Shown in pieces: positions 1 through 4,699 of a DNA stretch of 6,545 nucleotides. This DNA is from Micromonosporaceae bacterium. GTDB taxonomy: Bacteria; Actinomycetota; Actinomycetes; Mycobacteriales; Micromonosporaceae. The notes below the pieces were generated by a model. The model was not told where the DNA came from. It saw only the letters and a list, made by a program, of their open reading frames with translations, and ran no database searches. The stretch is from the NCBI GenBank assembly GCA_003543035.1, contig DPJL01000277.1, forward strand, positions 581 to 7,125. Reading direction: 5' to 3'. Position 1 is the stretch's first letter, and every line of letters begins with the position of its first letter. The position numbers were made by a program, and so were the translations under genes.

Positions 1-1198
1 GGTCGATCGCCGCCCGCACGGTGATGCGGCTGGCCTTGACCAGCGGTACCAGCGTCATCAACACGGGCAGCGCCAGCCCGCCTGCCAGGAGCACGAGGTA
101 GGTCCACCAAGCGGCCGCGACACTGCCGGCCTGGATGCCCAGGAACCCAAAGACGAACGGGGCCAGGGTGCGTCCGATCCAGATGGCGGGGGCCAAGGCG
201 AGCAGGGTCGCCGCCCCGGCCACCAGAAGCGTCATCGTCAGATAGAGCCGGCCTATGCGCCTCGATCGGGCGCCGATCGCCTTCATGATGCCGATCTGCG
301 GTATCTGCTGGGTGAACAGGCCGTTGAGCATGTTCGCGACTAGGATCGTGGCCAGCAGCAGCGCCATGCCGGCGCCGATGAGCAGCGCGGTAAGCAGCGC
401 GTCGGCTTGGCCTTGGTGGGGGTGGGCGTAGGGCGTGGGAGCCTGGATTTCCCGGATCGCCAGCCCCTGCTCTTGTTGCAGCCACTGCGCGACCGCGCCG
501 GCGGTGGCCACGATGGCGTCACGATCGCGGCTTGGTGTCATCGCGCCCGGGTCGGCGATCTGGAGTTTCAGTTGGTTGAACACGTCCGGCTCGCCGACTG
601 CGGCCAGGGAAGCGGTGGACAGGTAGCCCTGGGCGGTCTGCTGTTGCTCGGCCGGTGCGAGGCTGGGGTCATACACCACGCCGGCCACCTTTAGCAGCAA
701 CGCTTTGCCGCCCGGCGTCGTGACAGTGATGCTGTCGCCGACAGCAGCGTCCAATAAGGACAGAGAGTCGCGCCGGATGAAGATCTCTCCGGGCGCTGGT
801 GGCCAACTGCCTTGCTGCACCTCGAATGTGGCCATCCGCATCGGGTCGCCGGGGGCGGCGGCGAAGACCTGCAACGAAATCTCGCGTGCGGTGCCGTTGA
901 CTTCGATGTTGCTGGTGAACTGGGTGCGCCCGGCGGCCTCCAGCACACCTGGGCGCGTTTGCGCCTGGCCGGCGATCGCGGCCATTTCGTCGGCTTCGAC
1001 ACCGGGGCCGAACACGATCGTGGCCGAAGCTGGCTCGGTACCCAGATAGGCGATTTCTGTTTCTCGATGGATGGCGCTCCAGGCAAACAGCACCCCACCG
1101 AACACCGTGAGGCTGACCGCGATCGCCACCACCATCATCGCCAGGCGGGGCCAGGTCGCCCGCGCATCGCGCCATAGCTTGACCGTCATCAGACTCAT
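1..1198 (-). CDS. FtsX-family ABC transporter permease (C-terminus beyond the window)
   Basis: Membrane subunit of an ABC transporter of the MacB/LolCE/FtsX type, pairing with the ATPase encoded just upstream. The frame is open from ATG at 1198 to the left edge (399 codons). It shows a short cytoplasmic start, a first membrane segment at about residues 18-40, a large extracytoplasmic domain (about 45-262), then three hydrophobic segments (about 266-292, 318-345, 362-388). The FtsX hallmark lies after the second segment: QIPQIGIMKAIGARSRRIG at about 298-316. The ATG overlaps the ATPase stop as ATGA (1198-1195), indicating translational coupling; an AGGTG about 5 nt upstream is a modest ribosome site. 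The visible part ends VKASRITVRAAID, which in this family is either close to the C-terminus or the join to a second FtsX half, so total length is unknown. The substrate cannot be read from sequence. Family assignment is firm; transport versus mechanotransmission is open. Confidence 0.9.
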   Translation of the reverse strand, partial: MSLMTVKLWRDARATWPRLAMMVVAIAVSLTVFGGVLFAWSAIHRETEIAYLGTEPASATIVFGPGVEADEMAAIAGQAQTRPGVLEAAGRTQFTSNIEVNGTAREISLQVFAAAPGDPMRMATFEVQQGSWPPAPGEIFIRRDSLSLLDAAVGDSITVTTPGGKALLLKVAGVVYDPSLAPAEQQQTAQGYLSTASLAAVGEPDVFNQLKLQIADPGAMTPSRDRDAIVATAGAVAQWLQQEQGLAIREIQAPTPYAHPHQGQADALLTALLIGAGMALLLATILVANMLNGLFTQQIPQIGIMKAIGARSRRIGRLYLTMTLLVAGAATLLALAPAIWIGRTLAPFVFGFLGIQAGSVAAAWWTYLVLLAGGLALPVLMTLVPLVKASRITVRAAID

Positions 1199-1890
1199 GC
1201 CGGCACCTGCGCTTCATCGGCGACGATGCGGCCGTCCTTGAGGAGCACCTCACGGCCGACGATGGATCTGATGTCACGTTCGTGGGTCACCACCACGATG
1301 GTTTGCCCATCGGTGTTGAGCTCGGCGAACAGCTCCAGCACCGCGTCGGCTGTGGCGGAGTCGAGGTTGCCGGTCGGTTCGTCGGCCAGCAGGATCGGCG
1401 GGTCGTTGGCCAATGCCCGGGCGATCGCCGCGCGTTGTTGCTGGCCTCCAGACAATGTGGCGGGTACCTTATCGGCCTGATCCGCCACACCCATGCGCTC
1501 CAACAGATGCAGGGCGCGTTCGCGCCGTTGCCCGGTGGGGATCTTGTGGGCGAAGTCCATGGGCAGCATCACGTTCTCGGCGACCGTGAGAGTGGGCAGC
1601 AGCTGGAAGAACTGGAACACGAGTCCCACGTTGCGGCCGCGCCAGACGGCCAGCCCGGTCTCGGAGAGCGAGCCGAGGTCGGCGTCGGCGACTTGGACCG
1701 TGCCCGATGTGGGCCGGTCGATGCCGGCGAGCAGGTTTAGCAGCGTTGTCTTGCCGCTTCCCGACCGGCCGACAATCGCCACGAACTCTCCCTGTCCAAT
1801 GTGGAGACTTATCTGATCCAGTGCGACGAAGTCCCCGGTACCCGTCGGATAGGTCTTGGCGACGTCGCTGAGTTCTATCGCGTGGTCCAC
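1195..1890 (-). CDS. ABC transporter ATP-binding protein, LolD/MacB type
   Basis: Nucleotide-binding subunit that powers the FtsX permease at the cytoplasmic membrane face. With GTG at 1890 the protein has 231 residues, normal for the LolD/MacB class. All motifs are intact: Walker A GRSGSGKTT (41-49), Q-loop VFQFFQLLP (91-99), signature LSGGQQQR (146-153), Walker B ILLADEPTGNLD (166-177) with catalytic Glu171, and switch His203 in VTHERD. Start choice: a perfect GGAGG at 1904-1900 sits 9 nt before GTG 1890. A longer in-frame reading from GTG 1944 (249 residues) would overlap the preceding small gene by 29 nt, add a poorly conserved-looking leader and lack such a site, so I reject it. The 3' end overlaps the permease start by 4 nt. 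Function in an FtsX-ABC complex is secure; the substrate is not known. Confidence 0.95.
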   Translation of the reverse strand: MDHAIELSDVAKTYPTGTGDFVALDQISLHIGQGEFVAIVGRSGSGKTTLLNLLAGIDRPTSGTVQVADADLGSLSETGLAVWRGRNVGLVFQFFQLLPTLTVAENVMLPMDFAHKIPTGQRRERALHLLERMGVADQADKVPATLSGGQQQRAAIARALANDPPILLADEPTGNLDSATADAVLELFAELNTDGQTIVVVTHERDIRSIVGREVLLKDGRIVADEAQVPA

Positions 1891-1899
1891 AGCCTCATG

Positions 1900-1904
1900 C
1901 CTCC
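1900..1904 (-). promoter_or_regulatory. Ribosome binding site deciding the ATPase start
   Basis: GGAGG on the minus strand, 9 nt before GTG 1890. It lies inside the 25-nt gap after the small membrane protein stop and supports the shorter 231-residue ATPase. Confidence 0.7.
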
Positions 1905-1915
1905 GTATCGAATCT

Positions 1916-2047
1916 TTAGAAGTGGCGTGCGGGGCCGTGTGCACCGCCGCCGATGAGCATCGCGATGATGACCAGCAGGGTCAGGATCGCCGCGACGATC
2001 AGCGCGGTCTTCGCCCAGCGGGGCATGCCGTTGCCGTCGTCATTCAT
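1916..2047 (-). CDS. Small single-pass membrane protein, 43 residues
   Basis: Short gene between the DUF2218 gene and the ATPase. The protein starts MNDDGNGMPRWAKT, has one strongly hydrophobic segment at about residues 14-33 (rich in Ile, Leu, Val, Ala), and ends in a glycine/histidine tail, GGGAHGPARHF. The acidic, then Arg/Lys-bearing N-terminus next to the membrane segment suggests N-in, with the His-containing tail outside. GGAGG at 2057-2053 lies 5 nt before the ATG; an internal ATG at codon 8 (MPRW) lacks its own site. The gene overlaps the upstream stop by 8 nt and is followed after 25 nt by the ATPase start, so it is embedded in the operon. From memory, short MPRW...GGHGP-type membrane peptides occur in other actinomycetes as hypothetical proteins; I could not verify this. 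A role as accessory or regulatory subunit of the ABC complex is inference. Confidence 0.8.
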   Translation of the reverse strand: MNDDGNGMPRWAKTALIVAAILTLLVIIAMLIGGGAHGPARHF

Positions 2048-2375
2048 TTACGCCTCCAGTCACGGGTATCCAGGTCACGCTCAGGTGATCACGTCGGCCG
2101 ATCTGTTCAAGGCGCCCGGCGATGCGCTGCTCCAGCTGGCGCAGGCTTTCCGCGTCGGGCGCCTCGGCGCGCAACCTCAAACCGTCGGCATCCGCGCGAA
2201 GGCTGCATCGACCAAGGCCCAGATCGATCACGCCGTGCTCGCCGGACCATTGCACCTGTGCCTGCATGTGCGGGTTCGCGTGCGCCACCAGGTGGACGTG
2301 CTGGCAAAGCTGTACCAGGTACCGGCTGGCGCGCTCCGTTTCCGCGAAGGCTTCCGAGATCAGCGTGCTGTTCAC
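2040..2375 (-). CDS. DUF2218 family protein
   Basis: A 111-residue soluble protein, first gene of the minus-strand operon. I recognise the DUF2218 pattern: an N-terminal helix with TERASRYLVQLCQH (about 13-26), a central strand region where GRCSLRADADGLRLRAEAPD (about 55-74) matches the family's 'G.c.LrA..d.L.L.aeApd' signature, then a helix with LEQRIAGRLEQIGRRD and a closing strand LSVTWIP. There is no signal peptide or membrane segment. Family function is not established; relatives are often reported near iron or siderophore genes, but nothing here shows an iron link. Start is GTG at 2375; there is only a weak AGGG upstream, and a -10-like TAGGGT ends 6 nt before it, so the message may be leaderless. 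The stop overlaps the small membrane gene by 8 nt, making it part of the transporter operon. Confidence 0.85.
   Translation of the reverse strand: MNSTLISEAFAETERASRYLVQLCQHVHLVAHANPHMQAQVQWSGEHGVIDLGLGRCSLRADADGLRLRAEAPDAESLRQLEQRIAGRLEQIGRRDHLSVTWIPVTGGVNE
2053..2057 (-). promoter_or_regulatory. Ribosome binding site of the 43-residue membrane protein
   Basis: GGAGG on the minus strand inside the last codons of the DUF2218 gene, 5 nt from ATG 2047. Its strength and spacing are the main reason to accept this short gene as real. Confidence 0.7.
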
Positions 2376-2381
2376 GGCGCT

Positions 2382-2387
2382 ACCCTA
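2382..2387 (-). promoter_or_regulatory. Candidate -10 element of the DUF2218/ABC operon
   Basis: TAGGGT on the minus strand matches the actinobacterial TAnnnT -10 pattern and ends 6 nt before GTG 2375. This is the spacing expected if transcription starts at the start codon (leaderless). The -35 position (about 2405-2411) shows only a weak TTCGCC/TTTCGC. The site overlaps one of the CCCTACG repeats, so an operator reading competes with it. Confidence 0.35.
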
Positions 2388-2399
2388 CGAACCCCTACG
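2383..2399. repeat. Two CCCTACG direct repeats, 10 bp apart (candidate regulator binding site)
   Basis: CCCTACG occurs at 2383-2389 and 2393-2399, separated by exactly one helical turn. They lie between the divergent kinase and DUF2218/ABC genes, 8 to 24 bp upstream of GTG 2375. Same-face tandem heptamers suit a dimeric or tandem regulator such as the NarL-type protein encoded next door. Binding is inference. Confidence 0.4.
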
Positions 2400-2446
2400 C
2401 CCGGGGCGAAACGCCTCACGGGGGGACCTTGTCCGTCCACATTTTG

Positions 2447-2476
2447 TTGACACAGATCCTCCGCCAGGGGGACTCT
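2447..2476 (+). promoter_or_regulatory. Candidate promoter of the kinase-regulator operon, TTGACA/GACTCT
   Basis: TTGACA at 2447-2452 is a perfect -35 hexamer. GACTCT at 2471-2476, after an 18-bp spacer, keeps the A and final T of TAnnnT but not the first T. Transcription would start near 2483, giving a leader of about 27 nt. It competes with the TAACCT element closer to the gene. Confidence 0.35.
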
Positions 2477-2494
2477 GAGCTGGGCCGGTGAGGA

Positions 2495-2500
2495 TAACCT
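2495..2500 (+). promoter_or_regulatory. Candidate -10 element close to the kinase start
   Basis: TAACCT fits TAnnnT and lies 9 nt before ATG 2510, which would give a leader of only a few bases. This would explain why the ATG has no usable Shine-Dalgarno: the nearest GAGG (2490-2493) is 16 nt away. No convincing -35 stands 16-19 bp upstream. The element sits in a small palindrome, GAGG-ATAA-CCTC. Confidence 0.35.
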
Positions 2501-2509
2501 CGCGGTGTC

Positions 2510-3676
2510 ATGTCAATACCATTCTCGGCGCCTAAGCCCAGGTCGTGGCCGCTGCTCGATATCGCGATCGCGGCCGCGGCGCTGGCGGGCACGCTCGCGA
2601 TGCTGCGCCATGGCGGCGTCGTGCCAGCCGGCCCTTCTGGCGGGCTGGACCCGCTACGGGCCGGACTCGCCCTGTCCTCAACCGTGCCGCTGCTTGCCTG
2701 GCGGCGGTGGCCACTTGGGGTGTTCGTGATAACCGCGGTGCCCGGTGTGCTGATGACCAGCCTCGGATATCCCGTCGATCTGCTGATCGGGCCAACCGTA
2801 GCGGTCTACCTGCTGGCCGCGAGCCGGCAGCGCCAGACGCCGTGGACCGCGCGTACCACCGCCATCGTGGCCGGGCTCTTCGCCGCCTATCTGGCCGCCG
2901 CAGCCACGGCCCAGGACGGCTTCCCGGCACTCGCCCTGCTGCACACCGGAATGGCGTTCGCCATCGCCTGGTTCGCAGGCGACAGAACCCGGCTGCGCCG
3001 CGAGCAGATGGCCGAACTGCGCGAGCGCGCGGCCCGCGCCGAACGCGACGCCGAACGTGAACGCCTGCTCGCCGTCGCCGAGGAACGCGCCCGGATCGCC
3101 CGCGACTTGCACGACTCGGCCGGGCACGCGATCAACGTGATCGCCGTACGTGCGGGCGCTGCCCGGCTACGGCAAGATCCGGACCGCTCGCTGCTTGCCC
3201 TCAAGGACATCGAGGAGCTCGCCCGCCAAACTGCTGGAGAAATCGACCAGATCGTCGGCACACTCCGCGATGGCTCGACCGACCACGCACCAGCCGGGCT
3301 CGCCTCGCTTACCACGCTGATCGCACAGCACACCGCAGCAGGACTGCGGGTCACGCTCGACACCAAGGGCGAACCCACACCGCTCACAGCCTCCGCTGAC
3401 CAAGCTGCCTACCGCATCCTCCAGGAGGCGCTCACCAACGCCGCCCAACACGGATCCGGCAGCGCCCGCATCGAGCTCGCCTACATGGCCGCAGCGGTCG
3501 ACCTCAACGTCACCAACCCGGTGCGCATCGGCGCGACACCACGCGAAGCCGGAGGCCACGGACTCATCGGCATGCACGAGCGGGCCACACTACTCGGCGG
3601 AACCCTCCAAACCTGCCGTGCCAACGGCAGCTTCCGGCTACACGCCCGAATCCCGTATGGAGCACGCCGTCCATGA
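2510..3676 (+). CDS. Sensor histidine kinase, NarL family (HisKA_3)
   Basis: Membrane sensor kinase of 388 residues that should phosphorylate the regulator encoded immediately downstream. The N-terminal third carries several hydrophobic segments (about 14-33, 52-88, 92-104, 115-134, 140-157) with short loops and no large extracellular domain, so sensing is probably within or at the membrane. A charged helix rich in Arg, Glu and Ala (about 160-195) leads into the HisKA_3 H-box ERARIARDLHDSAGH, with phospho-acceptor His201. The ATPase domain shows the N-box QEALTNAAQH (305-314, Asn310) and the G-box GGHGLIGMHERATLLGG (348-364). Between them, the canonical D-x-G-x-G motif is replaced by LNVTNP (332-337), a variation I recall in many actinobacterial members. 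The stop overlaps the regulator start as ATGA. The signal is unknown; DesK/LiaS-like membrane sensing is a reasonable guess. Confidence 0.93.
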   Translation: MSIPFSAPKPRSWPLLDIAIAAAALAGTLAMLRHGGVVPAGPSGGLDPLRAGLALSSTVPLLAWRRWPLGVFVITAVPGVLMTSLGYPVDLLIGPTVAVYLLAASRQRQTPWTARTTAIVAGLFAAYLAAAATAQDGFPALALLHTGMAFAIAWFAGDRTRLRREQMAELRERAARAERDAERERLLAVAEERARIARDLHDSAGHAINVIAVRAGAARLRQDPDRSLLALKDIEELARQTAGEIDQIVGTLRDGSTDHAPAGLASLTTLIAQHTAAGLRVTLDTKGEPTPLTASADQAAYRILQEALTNAAQHGSGSARIELAYMAAAVDLNVTNPVRIGATPREAGGHGLIGMHERATLLGGTLQTCRANGSFRLHARIPYGARRP

Positions 3677-4341
3677 CCCGAGTGCTGATCGCCGACGACG
3701 ACCACCTGATGCGTGCGGGCTTGGCCGAACTACTCACCGCCGACCCCACCATCTCCGTCGTAGGCCAGGCATCAACGGGACGAGAAGCCGTGCGGCGAAC
3801 CCGCGAACTCGCCCCCGACGTGGTGCTGATGGACGTGCGCATGCCCGACCTCGACGGGATCGCCGCCACCCGTGAACTGTCAAAGGCCGCACCACAGGCC
3901 AAAGTCCTGATCCTGACCACCTTCGAGCAAGACGACTACATCTTCGGCGCCCTGCGCGCCGGCGCCTCCGGCTTCCTGCTCAAACGCACCCGGCCCGAAG
4001 AACTGATCGCCGCCGTCCATACCATCGCCGCCGGCGACTCGCTGCTCTCACCATCGGTAACCCGGCGCGTGATCGACCGCATGGCCCAGCAACCCACCCC
4101 GGACCTCGCCAGCCAAGCCAAACTTGGCGGACTCACCCAGCGAGAACGCGAAGTGCTAGCGCTGGTCGCGCGCGGCCTATCCAACCGGGAGATGGCGGCC
4201 GCACTCTGCGTCGAGGAATCCACCATCCGCACACATTTCAAACGGGTCCTGATGAAACTGAACCTTCGCGACCGCGTCCAAGCCGTGATCTTCGCCTACG
4301 AAAACGGCCTCAACCGCCTAGGCCCGGGACTAGGCAACTGA
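3673..4341 (+). CDS. Response regulator, NarL/FixJ (LuxR-type) family
   Basis: Cytoplasmic DNA-binding regulator of 222 residues, normal for the family, and cognate to the overlapping kinase gene. The receiver domain (about 1-118) has the acidic pocket Asp8-Asp9-Asp10, phospho-acceptor Asp54 in VVLMDVRMPD, switch Thr82/Thr83 in LILTTF, and Lys104 in FLLKR. After a linker, the LuxR-type helix-turn-helix spans about 154-213: LTQREREVLALVARGLSNRE, then the recognition region VEESTIRTHFKRVLMKL. All key residues are present. The ATG overlaps the kinase TGA by 4 nt, and GGAG at 3659-3662 lies 10 nt upstream. It probably controls the divergent ABC operon and its own promoter; this is inference from position. 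No clear intrinsic terminator follows. Confidence 0.95.
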   Translation: MTRVLIADDDHLMRAGLAELLTADPTISVVGQASTGREAVRRTRELAPDVVLMDVRMPDLDGIAATRELSKAAPQAKVLILTTFEQDDYIFGALRAGASGFLLKRTRPEELIAAVHTIAAGDSLLSPSVTRRVIDRMAQQPTPDLASQAKLGGLTQREREVLALVARGLSNREMAAALCVEESTIRTHFKRVLMKLNLRDRVQAVIFAYENGLNRLGPGLGN

Positions 4342-4559
4342 CCAGCTAAAATACGGCGATCGCGACCCACACGTGAATGTGAAACCGGTTTTTGGTTCAG
4401 CCCGGTTGAGCCGGTAGGACCGTTCGACGGCGCGCCGTGCACCCGCTGCTCCCCGACCACCTCCAATAGACCGGCGGCGGTGAGCATCTCCACGTGCCGA
4501 TACAGGGTTGTCTTGGCTTCCCCAACGTTGTTTCCGAGCCCCTTGGTTGACGACTGTGG
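4330..4559 (-). pseudogene. Relic of a winged-helix (ArsR-like) transcription regulator, frameshifted
   Basis: On the minus strand, one frame gives GEAKTTLYRHVEMLTAAGLLEVVGEQRVHGA, the helix-turn-helix and wing start of an actinobacterial ArsR-like regulator family. After position about 4436 the homology continues in another frame as RAVERSYRLNRA, matching the family's usual 'RGAVERtYrL'. The join lies at GGCGCGCC (4429-4436), where removing one GC pair would restore the frame, so a 2-nt GC duplication is the likely cause. The N-terminal residues before about 4559 and any C-terminal domain are not recognisable, and the second frame stops at 4330, inside the response regulator's 3' end. I see no start codon with a good ribosome site. 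It is probably a dead remnant; a sequencing error at the GC-rich join is possible but would not restore the missing ends. Confidence 0.6.
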
Positions 4560-4594
4560 CAGCCATAGGCACGTCGGAGGTCTATGTTGAGTTC

Positions 4595-4658
4595 AGGCCT
4601 GTGCTATGTGCTGAAAGCGCATGGTGTGAGCGGTTTTGTGTGTGATCAGCACAGGGCT
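4595..4658 (+). repeat. Inverted repeat with three TGTGCT half-sites upstream of the GAF-PucR gene
   Basis: AGGCCTGTGCT (4595-4605) and AGCACAGGGCT (4648-4658) form an 11-bp inverted repeat with one mismatch. Directly after the left arm, ATGTGCT (4606-4612) pairs with AGCGCAT (4616-4622) around a GAA loop with one T-G wobble. TGTGCT thus occurs twice in tandem (4600-4605, 4607-4612) and once inverted (AGCACA, 4648-4653). A -10-like TATGTT at 4583-4588 would start a transcript near 4595, so the elements could be a structured leader; they could equally be operator half-sites for a regulator. Neither is proven. Confidence 0.4.
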
Positions 4659-4699
4659 GGGGTCTTGTGTCGAGGTTTGGGCTGGTGGATAACTGTCTT

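Noticed and set aside
669..1277. Minus-strand frame of 202 codons over the permease
   Set aside because: It is Arg-rich and shows no domain; the neighbouring minus-strand frame encodes the clear FtsX permease from 1198.
2424..2434. Inverted repeat GGAC-CTT-GTCC in the divergent promoter region
   Set aside because: A 4-bp arm is too short to separate from chance in GC-rich DNA.
1856..2491. Plus-strand frame across the DUF2218 and small membrane genes
   Set aside because: Low-complexity Arg/Pro/Ala translation with no domain; the opposite strand carries recognised, RBS-supported genes.
4382..4391. Perfect palindrome AAACCGGTTT followed by TTG, considered as a terminator of the response regulator
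   Set aside because: It has no loop and no real U-tract, and lies inside the regulator relic; it does not make a credible intrinsic terminator.
4394..4412. Imperfect tandem repeat GGTTCAGCC / GGTTGAGCC
   Set aside because: It corresponds to consecutive codons of the relic (RLNRAEP) and needs no separate explanation.
4687..4693. GGATAAC heptamer shared with 2492-2498 upstream of the kinase
   Set aside because: Distances to the start codons differ (6 versus 11 nt) and only one copy completes a TAnnnT pattern, so common regulation is not supported.
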